The notes under the pieces were generated by a model, which saw only the letters and a list, made by a program, of their open reading frames with translations, ran no database searches and was not told where the DNA came from. A stretch of DNA of 6,874 bases from Chloroflexota bacterium (GTDB lineage Bacteria > Chloroflexota > FW602-bin22 > JAMCYS01), in the NCBI GenBank assembly GCA_021847625.1, contig JAJZQK010000172.1, positions 1 to 6,874 of the forward strand, given 5' to 3'. The translations under genes and the position numbers were made by a program. This document shows, one piece after another, positions 1 to 6,874 of this stretch. Position 1 is the stretch's first letter. Every line of letters begins with the position of its first letter.

Positions 1-1174
<1,174 letters not shown>

Positions 1175-1185
1175 CCAATCCTCGC

Positions 1186-1716
1186 CTATGAAACGATCGC
1201 CAGCACATCCCCGGCGTTCACCGTGGAGCCGGCGCTCACCGGCAAGGAGGTCACCCGGCCGGCGGCGGTGCTCTTGATCTCGTTTTCCATCTTCATGGCC
1301 TCGAGGACCACCAGCCCGGCGCCGTAGGCCACGTTGTCGCCCACTTTGACCTGCACGCGCAGGATCTTGCCGGGCATCGGCGCCCGCATCACCGTGCCCG
1401 AGGCCGCGGGAGCCGTCGGCGCGGTGGCAGGAGCGGGTGACGTCCGCGGCCCCACGGCTGCCGGGGCAGGGCGTGGGGCAGCAGGGGCGAGCGCCGGCGC
1501 GGGGCGGGTCGCCGAGTCCAGCCGAACCGCGTAGGTCTTGCCGTCCAGCGTCACCTGGTCGCCCTTCAGCTCGACCTGGAGCGTCTTGCCGCCCACCTCG
1601 ACCGTGGCCGAGTTGCCGCGGCGGCGGGCGCTAGCGGGAACCGGTTTGCCGTCGACAGTCACCTCGCCCGGTTTGACCGTGACCTCGTAGTCTTTGCCGT
1701 CGATCGTTATCTTCAC
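1186..1716 (-). CDS. Biotin carboxyl carrier protein (1.3S-like subunit of transcarboxylase/acyl-CoA carboxylase)
   Basis: Carries CO2 on a biotin arm between carboxylation and carboxyl-transfer sites. It has 176 residues. The C-terminal biotinyl domain (about 108-176) starts APMPGKI and contains the biotinylation motif EAMKMEN with the modified lysine at Lys142. It ends in the hairpin GDVLAIVS typical of the fold. Residues about 68-107 are a Pro/Ala-rich flexible linker. The N-terminal 66 residues hold repeated beta-hairpin-like units (3-14, 39-50, 55-66; a shorter one at 19-24), making the protein longer than Propionibacterium 1.3S (123 residues). The start is GTG at 1716, preceded by GGTGAGG at 1725-1731 with 8 nt spacing; no other start fits as well. 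It lies 15 nt after the 5S-like gene and 11 nt before the mutase gene, and is the only visible biotin acceptor for its neighbours. It could equally serve a propionyl-CoA or pyruvate carboxylase. Confidence 0.93.
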   Translation of the reverse strand: MKITIDGKDYEVTVKPGEVTVDGKPVPASARRRGNSATVEVGGKTLQVELKGDQVTLDGKTYAVRLDSATRPAPALAPAAPRPAPAAVGPRTSPAPATAPTAPAASGTVMRAPMPGKILRVQVKVGDNVAYGAGLVVLEAMKMENEIKSTAAGRVTSLPVSAGSTVNAGDVLAIVS

Positions 1717-1724
1717 TGTCGCAA

Positions 1725-1731
1725 CCTCACC
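1725..1731 (-). promoter_or_regulatory. Shine-Dalgarno sequence of the BCCP gene
   Basis: GGTGAGG reads on the minus strand directly after the TAG stop of the 5S-like gene and 8 nt before a GTG codon. It supports the GTG start at 1716. Confidence 0.7.
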
Positions 1732-3216
1732 CTACCTCATCAGTCCCAGACGGCCGGATAGCTTCCAGCCAGAGAGTCCGGCCAGGGCCTCGGGCACGCG
1801 CTCCCGCTGCGCCGGGGCGAGAAACGCCGCGGCAATGGCAGCGACCGTCTCCGCGTCCAGCTTGGGCTCGGGCTCAACCTCGCCCGCCCGCCGTTTGAAG
1901 AACTCCAGGGCCACCTGGGGGAAGATCGCGTAGGAGATCACGTCCTCGTCGCTCTGCGCATAGGGCTTGGACCCCTCCACGGCCTTGTCCCACTCGGGCT
2001 CCAACAGGTCGGCGGGGCGGACGTCGATCGTCTCCTCGCCGTCGATGGTCTTCTCCTTGATGGCAGGGTCGACCGGAATCGCTGGCCGGCCGTAGAACCC
2101 CTTCACGTACAGCTTGACCTCTTTGGGCACCATCTTGTAGCGCTCGCCCAGGAGGACGTTCAGCACCGCCTGCGTGCCCACGATCTGACTGGAGGGGGTG
2201 ACCAAAGGCGGGTAGCCAAGGTCCTGGCGCACCCGCGGCACCTCGGCCAGCACTTCCTTCAGGCGGTCTTCCGCCTTCTGCTCACGCAGCTGGGAGACTA
2301 GGTTAGAGATCATCCCGCCCGGAATCTGGAAGGTGAGCACGTTCGTATCGACGGGCGCCATACCCATCTCGAACTTGCCGTATTCCTTGCGTACCTTGCC
2401 GAAGTACTCCGCGATCTCCGACAGCAAATCGAGGTCGAGGCCCGTGTCGCGAGGCGTGCCCTTGAGCGCGGCGACGATGCTCTCCGTGGGCGGCTGACCC
2501 GAGCCCATCGAGATGCTGGAGATGGAGGTGTCGACGACGTCGATGCCCGCTTCCGCCGCCTTGAGGTAGGCCATCGACGCCATACCGCTGGTGTAGTGGC
2601 AGTGCAACTGCACCGGCAGGCCAACCTTCTCCTTTAATTGCTTGGTAAGATCGTATGACTCGTAGGGGTCGATGAGACCGGCCATGTCCTTGATGCAGAT
2701 CGAATCGGCGCCCATGTCGCGCAGCGTCTTGCCCATCTCCACAAACGTGTCGATGTTGTGGTAGGGGCTGCGCGTGTAGCAGATCGTCGCCTGCACGTGG
2801 CCGCCGACACGCTTAGTCACTTCCATCGCATAGCGCATGTTGCGCACGTCGTTCAAGGCGTCGAAGATGCGGAAGATGTCCATGCCATTTTCTTTGGCCT
2901 TGACGACGAAATGCTCCACGATGTCGTCGGCGTAGTTGCGGTAGCCGACGATGTTTTGGCCGCGCAACAGCATCTGCAGCTTAGTGTTCTTGAACGCCCC
3001 GCGCAGTTGGCGCAGGCGCTCCCAGGGGTCTTCGTTCAAGAAGCGCATGCAACTGTCGAAAGTCGCGCCGCCCCAGACCTCGAGGGAGTGGTAACCCACC
3101 CTGTCCAGCTTCTCGGCAATGGGCAGCATGTGCTCGATGCGCATGCGCGTCGCCAGCAGCGATTGGTGCGCGTCGCGCAGGATTGTGTCGGTGATGCCGA
3201 GCGGGTTCTTCTCCAC
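1732..3216 (-). CDS. 5S/PycB/OadA-type carboxyltransferase subunit (oxaloacetate- or pyruvate-side carboxyl transfer)
   Basis: Transfers a carboxyl group between biotin and pyruvate/oxaloacetate. It has 494 residues. The HMGL-like TIM barrel starts at about 7 with GITDTILRDAHQS, and the conserved carboxylase domain follows to about 440. Metal and active-site residues are visible: Asp15 (LRDAHQ), Lys176 (IKDMAG, the lysine that is carbamylated in this family) and His205/His207 (LHCHYTSG), matching Asp23, Lys184, His215 and His217 of transcarboxylase 5S. WGGATFDSC, LLRGQN, TPSSQIVGTQA and the RPADLL-EPEW segment are family signatures. Unlike many OadA/PycB proteins there is no fused biotinyl domain; BCCP is the next gene. 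Instead residues about 453-494 form an Ala-rich helix and a WKLSGRLGLMR tail. The start is GTG at 3216 with AAGGAGG 5 nt upstream. Family members include transcarboxylase 5S, pyruvate carboxylase subunit B and Na+-pumping oxaloacetate decarboxylase alpha. Context favours 5S, but sequence alone does not settle it. Confidence 0.93.
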   Translation of the reverse strand: MEKNPLGITDTILRDAHQSLLATRMRIEHMLPIAEKLDRVGYHSLEVWGGATFDSCMRFLNEDPWERLRQLRGAFKNTKLQMLLRGQNIVGYRNYADDIVEHFVVKAKENGMDIFRIFDALNDVRNMRYAMEVTKRVGGHVQATICYTRSPYHNIDTFVEMGKTLRDMGADSICIKDMAGLIDPYESYDLTKQLKEKVGLPVQLHCHYTSGMASMAYLKAAEAGIDVVDTSISSISMGSGQPPTESIVAALKGTPRDTGLDLDLLSEIAEYFGKVRKEYGKFEMGMAPVDTNVLTFQIPGGMISNLVSQLREQKAEDRLKEVLAEVPRVRQDLGYPPLVTPSSQIVGTQAVLNVLLGERYKMVPKEVKLYVKGFYGRPAIPVDPAIKEKTIDGEETIDVRPADLLEPEWDKAVEGSKPYAQSDEDVISYAIFPQVALEFFKRRAGEVEPEPKLDAETVAAIAAAFLAPAQRERVPEALAGLSGWKLSGRLGLMR

Positions 3217-3221
3217 TGCTT

Positions 3222-3228
3222 CCTCCTT
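3222..3228 (-). promoter_or_regulatory. Strong Shine-Dalgarno sequence of the 5S-like gene
   Basis: A full AAGGAGG on the minus strand sits 5 nt before the GTG at 3216, inside the 18-bp gap after the 12S-like gene. It fixes the non-ATG start and is the best ribosome binding site in the window. Confidence 0.85.
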
Positions 3229-3234
3229 CCGATC

Positions 3235-4785
3235 CTACAGCGGTATATTGCCGTGCTTCTTCGGCGGCAGGGTATCGCGTTTGTCCTTGAGCATCTCCAG
3301 GGCGGCGATCAGCTTGGGCCTGGTGTAGCGAGGCTGGATCACATCGTCCAACAAGCCGTGGGCCGCGGCGACGTACGGGTTGGCGAACTTGTCGCGGTAC
3401 TGCTGCACCTTCTCCTGCAAAGTAGCCTCAGGGTCGGGCGAGGACTCGATCTCCCGCCGGAAGAGGATGTTGGCCGCCCCGTCGGGGCCCATCACCGCGA
3501 TTTCGGCCGTGGGCCAGGCGAGGTTGATATCGCCGCGCAGGGCCTTGCTACTCATGACGATGTAGGCACCGCCGTAGGCCTTGCGCGTGATCAGCGAAAT
3601 CTTGGGCACGGTCGCCTCGCTGTAAGCGTAAATCATTTTGGCCCCATGACGAATGATACCGCCCTGCTCCTGGTCGAGACCAGGCATGAAGCCCGGCACG
3701 TCGGCGATGGTGACGAGCGGCACGTTGAAGCAGTCGCAGAAGCGAACGAAGCGCGCTGCCTTGTCGGAGGCGTTGATATCGATGACCCCCGCTAGCACCT
3801 TGGGCTGCTGCGCCACTACGCCCACCGGCCGCCCGCCGAGACGCGCGAAGCCGACGATCATGTTCTGGGCGAACTCCTTGTGGACCTCGAACAGGTCCCC
3901 GTCGTCCACGATGCGACCGATCACTTCCAGCATATCGTAGGGTTGGTTAGGGGAATCCGGGATCAGCACGTCCAGCTCGGGGTCCGTGCGATCCGCCGGA
4001 TCGAGCGAGACTCCCAGGGGCGGGTCGTCCATATTGTTGGAGGGCAGGAAGCCGAGCAGGCGGCGGATGTCCTGCAGGCAGGTCTGCTCGTCCGGCTCGG
4101 CGAAATGGGCGACGCCGCTGATGCCGGCGTGCGTCTGTGCCCCGCCCAGCTGATCGAAGCTGACGTCCTCATGGGTGACCGCCTTGACCACGGCCGGGCC
4201 GGTGATAAACATGTGGCTAGTGCCATTGACCATAAACACGAAGTCCGTCAGGGCCGGCGAGTAGCAGGCGCCGCCGGCCGAGGGGCCGAGGATGGCCGAG
4301 ACCTGGGGAATGACGCCCGAGGCCAGCGTGTTGCGCAGGAAGATCTCGGCGTAGCCGGCAAGGCTGAGCACGCCCTCCTGGATGCGCGCGCCGCCGGAGT
4401 CGTTCAGCCCGATCAACGGCGCCCCGTTCTTCATCGACAGGTCCATCACCTTGCAGATCTTGTTGGCATGCACCTCGGACAATGAGCCGCCGAAGACGGT
4501 GAAGTCCTGCGAAAATACGTACACCAGTCTGCCGTCCACCTTGCCAAAGCCCGTGACCACGCTGTCGCCTAGGTACTGCTGCTCGGCCAGCCCGAAGTCG
4601 GTGCAGCGATGCAGGACAAACTGATCCAGCTCGCTGAACGAACCGGGATCGAGCAAGGCGTCGATCCGTTCGCGGGCGGTCAGCTTGCCTCTCTTGTGCT
4701 GCTGCTCGACGCGCTGGGGGCCGCCACCCTGCTCCGCCTGCCGCTGCAGTTCCCGCAGCTCGGAGATGCGATTGGCCTCAACCAT
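3235..4785 (-). CDS. Acyl-CoA carboxyltransferase, PccB/MmdA/transcarboxylase 12S type
   Basis: Transfers a carboxyl group between carboxybiotin and propionyl-CoA, giving (S)-methylmalonyl-CoA, or the reverse. It has 516 residues, close to the usual 510-530. It has two crotonase-fold halves. The N half has [14 protein letters not shown] (about 29-42), SGGARIQEG (130-138) and [16 protein letters not shown] (167-182). The C half has [17 protein letters not shown] (362-369), [16 protein letters not shown] (401-408) and [10 protein letters not shown] (424-433). The paired Gly-Gly motifs are the oxyanion-forming sites for CoA and biotin substrates. The C-terminus KKHGNIPL is typical of PccB/MmdA/12S. 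ATG at 4785 is preferred because GAGGTGA (4795-4801) sits 9 nt away; a GTG at 4794 would add three residues but abuts the ribosome binding site. Acetyl-CoA preference cannot be excluded by eye, but the mutase in the same operon argues for propionyl/methylmalonyl-CoA. A membrane MmdB-type partner is not visible. Confidence 0.94.
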   Translation of the reverse strand: MVEANRISELRELQRQAEQGGGPQRVEQQHKRGKLTARERIDALLDPGSFSELDQFVLHRCTDFGLAEQQYLGDSVVTGFGKVDGRLVYVFSQDFTVFGGSLSEVHANKICKVMDLSMKNGAPLIGLNDSGGARIQEGVLSLAGYAEIFLRNTLASGVIPQVSAILGPSAGGACYSPALTDFVFMVNGTSHMFITGPAVVKAVTHEDVSFDQLGGAQTHAGISGVAHFAEPDEQTCLQDIRRLLGFLPSNNMDDPPLGVSLDPADRTDPELDVLIPDSPNQPYDMLEVIGRIVDDGDLFEVHKEFAQNMIVGFARLGGRPVGVVAQQPKVLAGVIDINASDKAARFVRFCDCFNVPLVTIADVPGFMPGLDQEQGGIIRHGAKMIYAYSEATVPKISLITRKAYGGAYIVMSSKALRGDINLAWPTAEIAVMGPDGAANILFRREIESSPDPEATLQEKVQQYRDKFANPYVAAAHGLLDDVIQPRYTRPKLIAALEMLKDKRDTLPPKKHGNIPL

Positions 4786-4794
4786 ACTGTTCAC

Positions 4795-4801
4795 TCACCT
4801 C
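4795..4801 (-). promoter_or_regulatory. Shine-Dalgarno sequence of the 12S-like gene
   Basis: GAGGTGA on the minus strand lies 9 nt upstream of ATG 4785 and immediately next to an in-frame GTG at 4794. The spacing favours the ATG as the true start. Confidence 0.65.
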
Positions 4802-4818
4802 AATCGGTACTAGGGAGC

Positions 4819-5688
4819 CTAGGTGCCATACTCGTAGAAGCCGCGGCCGGACTTGCGTCCCAGGTGTCCCGCCTCGACCATCCGGTGTAGCAGAGGGCAG
4901 GGGCGGTACTTGGAATCGCCGAAGCCCCGGTGCAGCACCTCCATCACCTGTAAACACACATCCAGACCAATCAGATCGGCCAACTGTAGCGGGCCAAGCG
5001 GATGATTCATCCCCAGGTGCATGACGGTGTCGATGGCCTCCCGCTGGGCAACGCCCTCCATGAGGCAGTAGATGGCTTCGTTGATCATCGGCATGAGCAC
5101 CCGGTTGGACACGAAGCCTGGATAGTCGTTCACCGCCACCGGCGTCTTGCCCAGGCGCTCCGCCAGCTGCTGTACCAACCCCATGGTGGCGTCGCTCGTC
5201 AGTTCGCCGCGCACCACTTCCACTAGCGCCATCACGGGCACCGGGTTGAAGAAGTGCATGCCGACCACCTGACCCGGCCGCCGCGTTCCGGCCCCCAAGG
5301 TAGTGACGGAGATCGAGGAGGTGTTGGAGGCCAGGACGGCCTCATGGCGGCACAAGGCGTCCAGGCGCCGGAAGACGTCAATCTTGACCGGCAACTGCTC
5401 CACCGCCGCCTCGACCACCAGGTCGCAGCGGGACAGGTCCTCCAAAGACAGAGAAGGGGCAATGCCGGCCAGCGCCGCCTCGCGTGCCGCCGGTTCGAGG
5501 CGCCCCTTGTCCACGGCGCGGTCGAGGTTGCGTCGGATGGTGGCCAGGCCGCGGTCGAGGGCGGCCCGGTCCACCTCGACCAGGGTCACGGCGAAGCCGG
5601 CACCGGCGAACACCTGGGCAATGCCGTTGCCCATAGTACCTGCCCCAACCACCCCAACCTTCCGAATCTCCTCAGCTTCCATTGCCAT
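4819..5688 (-). CDS. 3-hydroxybutyryl-CoA dehydrogenase (3-hydroxyacyl-CoA dehydrogenase family)
   Basis: NAD(P)-dependent oxidoreductase interconverting 3-hydroxyacyl-CoA and 3-oxoacyl-CoA, classically 3-hydroxybutyryl-CoA and acetoacetyl-CoA. It has 289 residues, the normal size for the stand-alone bacterial enzyme with no fused crotonase. The N-terminal Rossmann domain has VGVVGAGTMGNGIA (11-24), with the acidic VEVD (37-40) at the end of the second strand suggesting NAD. The catalytic set matches the human enzyme with a constant offset of 13: Ser124 (SNTSS), His145 (HFFNP), Glu157 (LVEVV) and Asn195 (SNRVLMP). The C-terminal dimerisation domain has NHPLGPLQLADLIGLD (228-243) and GRKSGRGFYEY. 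Upstream in-frame GTG (5718) lies in the intergenic repeat and is disfavoured. ATG 5688 is chosen with AGGA at 5693-5696; ATG 5682 is an alternative. It lies 33 nt before the 12S-like gene and forms a functional pair with the thiolase upstream. Confidence 0.94.
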   Translation of the reverse strand: MAMEAEEIRKVGVVGAGTMGNGIAQVFAGAGFAVTLVEVDRAALDRGLATIRRNLDRAVDKGRLEPAAREAALAGIAPSLSLEDLSRCDLVVEAAVEQLPVKIDVFRRLDALCRHEAVLASNTSSISVTTLGAGTRRPGQVVGMHFFNPVPVMALVEVVRGELTSDATMGLVQQLAERLGKTPVAVNDYPGFVSNRVLMPMINEAIYCLMEGVAQREAIDTVMHLGMNHPLGPLQLADLIGLDVCLQVMEVLHRGFGDSKYRPCPLLHRMVEAGHLGRKSGRGFYEYGT

Positions 5689-5696
5689 CCTTTCCT
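5689..5696 (-). promoter_or_regulatory. Shine-Dalgarno-like sequence of the dehydrogenase gene
   Basis: AGGAAAGG on the minus strand abuts ATG 5688. Its AGGA part lies 4 nt from that ATG and 10 nt from the in-frame ATG at 5682, so either codon could be used. Upstream codons have no comparable signal. Confidence 0.5.
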
Positions 5697-5714
5697 GGTC
5701 CAACGGGAGACGAA

Positions 5715-5852
5715 CCACAGATCAACGCGGATCCTGGAGGATGAACATGGATGGATGAGACACCTCGGAGAGCCGGGACCTCGCCACACGTTCCGTCCTC
5801 GCCACACCTCCCTCATCTGTGTTCATCCGCTCCCAACGGTGTGCATCTGTGG
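5715..5852. repeat. Intergenic imperfect inverted repeat, CCACAGAT/ATCTGTGG type
   Basis: The 178-bp gap between thiolase and dehydrogenase contains a 138-bp region with nested inverted arms. The outer arms are CCACAGAT (5715-5722) and ATCTGTGG (5845-5852), perfectly complementary. The inner arms are 5739-5759 (GGATGAACA...GATGAG) and 5812-5828 (CTCATCTGTGTTCATCC), complementary apart from a four-base insertion and one mismatch in the left arm. The core holds an 11-bp direct repeat, CCTCGCCACAC, at 5779-5789 and 5797-5807. No protein-like frame or clear sigma-70 promoter is visible. From general experience, CACAGATGAACAC-like words recur as dispersed intergenic sequence in many environmental bacterial genomes; copy number here cannot be known from one window. 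It could form a transcript hairpin between the two genes. Confidence 0.6.
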
Positions 5853-5858
5853 CCGTTG
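5834..5858. repeat. Small perfect inverted repeat just after the thiolase stop
   Basis: CAACGG (5834-5839) and CCGTTG (5853-5858) can pair as a 6-bp stem with a 13-base loop, starting 8 nt after the thiolase stop on the minus strand. It overlaps the right arm of the larger inverted repeat. There is no T-run on the downstream side, so a classical intrinsic terminator is not supported; it might stabilise the 3' end or be chance. Confidence 0.35.
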
Positions 5859-5866
5859 TCCTCATC

Positions 5867-6874
5867 CTAGGCTAACTCGACGCTCAGGGCGACGGCCTCG
5901 CCCCCGCCGAGGCAGGCCACGGCCAGGCCGCGTTCGCCGCCTCGCTGGCGCAAGGTATAGATCAGTGTCGTCAAGATGCGCGCGCCGCTGGCGCCGATAG
6001 GATGGCCCAAGGCCACCGCGCCGCCGTGGACGTTTACCTTCTGCCAATCCCAGCCCAATTCCTTGCCGTTGGCCAGCACCTGGGAGGCGAAGGCTTCGTT
6101 GATCTCGATGAGGTCGAAATCGTTCAGACCCAGACCGGTCTGGGACAGCAGTTTGCGAATGGCCAGCGGCGGGGCAGCGAAGAGCAGCAGCGGCTCCAGG
6201 GCAGCCGTGGCATAGCCCGTGACGCGCGCCAGCGCGGGCAGGCCGAGCTCCCGGCCGCGCCCGCCCTCGACTACCACTAGGGCGGCGGCGCCGTCGCTCA
6301 GGCCGGGGGCGTTGCCGGCCGTCACCGTGCCGCCCTCCGGCTGGAAGGCCGGCTGCAGACGCGAGAGCGCCTCCAAGCTCGTGTCGGGGCGGGGCGTCTC
6401 GTCGGCGGAGACGACCACGCTGCCCTTCTTCTGCGGCACCTCGACCGGAACGATCTCCGCCGCGAACCGGCCCGACGACGCCGCGGCGACGGCCTTGCGG
6501 TGGCTCGCCAGGGCGAACTCGTCCTGTTCGCGACGGCTAATACCATAGAGCTTGGCGATGTGTTCGGCGGAGTTGCCCATGTGGTGGTGCTCGAAGGAGC
6601 ACCAGAGGCCATCGTGTACCGTGGCGTCTACAATCTCGCCGTTGCCCAGACGGTAGCCGGTGCGGGCGCGGGGCAGCAGGTAGGGGCCGTTGCTCATGCT
6701 CTCCATGCCCCCAGCCACATAGATGGAGCCGTCTCCGGCCTTGATGGCTTGCGCCGCCAGCATGACCGCCTTCAGGCCCGAACCGCAGACCTTGTTGACG
6801 GTGACGGCCGGCACGCTCACGGGCACACCAGCCCGGACCGCGGCCTGGCGGGCAGGGGCCATGCCCAGATCGGA
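5867..6874 (-). CDS. Thiolase (acetyl-CoA C-acetyltransferase), 5' end cut by window edge
   Basis: Condenses two acetyl-CoA to acetoacetyl-CoA or cleaves 3-oxoacyl-CoA with CoA. The frame is open to the right edge: 335 residues are visible and begin SDLGMAPARQ. The ATG at 6862 is internal, since family members have roughly 50-60 residues before NKVCGSGLKAV. Counting from the first complete codon in the window, the acylated nucleophile is Cys30 (NKVCGSGL), the NEAF loop is 259-262, the catalytic His is His291 (GGAVALGHPIGASGAR) and the second catalytic Cys is Cys321 (ACLGGGEAVAL). GGMESMS, HMGNSAE and TAGNAPGLSDGAAAL are further family signatures. The CLGGGEAVAL end differs from the more usual CIGGGxGxA form but keeps the catalytic Cys. 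Substrate length and direction cannot be read from sequence; the dehydrogenase next in line suggests acetoacetyl-CoA or 2-methylacetoacetyl-CoA. It is separated from the other genes by 178 bp, so it may be in the same transcript or a separate one. Confidence 0.95.
   Translation of the reverse strand, partial: SDLGMAPARQAAVRAGVPVSVPAVTVNKVCGSGLKAVMLAAQAIKAGDGSIYVAGGMESMSNGPYLLPRARTGYRLGNGEIVDATVHDGLWCSFEHHHMGNSAEHIAKLYGISRREQDEFALASHRKAVAAASSGRFAAEIVPVEVPQKKGSVVVSADETPRPDTSLEALSRLQPAFQPEGGTVTAGNAPGLSDGAAALVVVEGGRGRELGLPALARVTGYATAALEPLLLFAAPPLAIRKLLSQTGLGLNDFDLIEINEAFASQVLANGKELGWDWQKVNVHGGAVALGHPIGASGARILTTLIYTLRQRGGERGLAVACLGGGEAVALSVELA

Noticed and set aside
2758..3795. 345-codon open frame on the plus strand, antisense to the 5S and 12S genes
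   Set aside because: It spans the junction of two well-supported minus-strand genes, has His/Val/Arg/Gln-rich low-information sequence with no recognisable motif, and is what third-position GC bias produces opposite real genes.
3880..4485. 201-codon plus-strand open frame inside the 12S gene
   Set aside because: Fully antisense to a conserved region of the carboxyltransferase; composition is that of a shadow frame.
5689..5718. GTG start at 5718 for the dehydrogenase, adding ten residues
   Set aside because: The extension lies partly in the intergenic repeat, has no Shine-Dalgarno sequence, and the family normally begins a few residues before the VGVVGAGTMG motif, which fits ATG 5688 or 5682.
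5779..5807. CRISPR-like array from the two CCTCGCCACAC copies
   Set aside because: Only two 11-bp copies 18 bp apart, with no regular repeat-spacer pattern and no cas genes.
5834..5866. Intrinsic terminator after the thiolase
   Set aside because: The 6-bp stem has a 13-base loop and no T-tract follows on the minus strand, so it does not meet the usual terminator pattern.
5719..5866. Promoter for the downstream five genes in the 178-bp gap
   Set aside because: I searched the minus strand for -35/-10 like boxes and saw no convincing TTGACA/TATAAT-type pair; the region is dominated by repeat words.
5254..6000. 248-codon plus-strand open frame crossing the dehydrogenase, the intergenic repeat and the thiolase 3' end
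   Set aside because: It is antisense to two certain genes, runs through the repeat, and has no domain-like sequence or convincing ribosome binding site.

Overview
The window is a stretch of high-GC bacterial DNA carrying one co-directional run of six metabolic genes, all on the minus strand, so transcription goes from right to left. From upstream to downstream they are: a thiolase (cut by the right edge), a 3-hydroxybutyryl-CoA dehydrogenase, a PccB/MmdA/12S-type acyl-CoA carboxyltransferase, a 5S/PycB/OadA-type oxo-acid carboxyltransferase, a free-standing biotin carboxyl carrier protein (BCCP), and a methylmalonyl-CoA mutase catalytic subunit (cut by the left edge). No RNA gene, insertion sequence, CRISPR array or integrase is visible.

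Layout: the last four genes are packed tightly. The gaps are 33 bp (dehydrogenase to 12S), 18 bp (12S to 5S), 15 bp (5S to BCCP) and 11 bp (BCCP to mutase), each with a Shine-Dalgarno-like sequence, so they read as one transcription unit. The only sizeable gap is the 178 bp between thiolase and dehydrogenase. It holds an imperfect inverted repeat built on CCACAGAT/ATCTGTGG and GGATGAACA-type words, which looks like a dispersed intergenic element rather than a gene.

Function: the three middle proteins are the three kinds of subunit of Wood-Werkman transcarboxylase (methylmalonyl-CoA carboxyltransferase): 12S, 5S and a 1.3S-like biotin carrier. No biotin carboxylase gene lies among them and no membrane decarboxylase beta subunit is present in the window. 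With methylmalonyl-CoA mutase directly downstream, the set could interconvert propionyl-CoA and succinyl-CoA while moving a carboxyl group between oxaloacetate and propionyl-CoA. The thiolase and dehydrogenase upstream could supply propionyl-CoA or acetyl-CoA from isoleucine-type or odd-chain substrates, or handle acetoacetyl-CoA and 3-hydroxybutyryl-CoA. The alternative is a propionyl-CoA and/or pyruvate carboxylase that borrows a biotin carboxylase encoded elsewhere. The window cannot decide between these.

Organism: the GC-rich composition, GTG starts, separate-subunit style of the mutase and the intergenic repeat type would suit an uncultured Chloroflexota-like or deep-branching Gram-positive-type bacterium. 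This is a guess from general resemblance; no phylogenetic marker is present. The enzymes are recognisable families; what is less ordinary is their combination, the C-terminal tail of the 5S-like protein, the repetitive N-terminus of the BCCP and the intergenic repeat.
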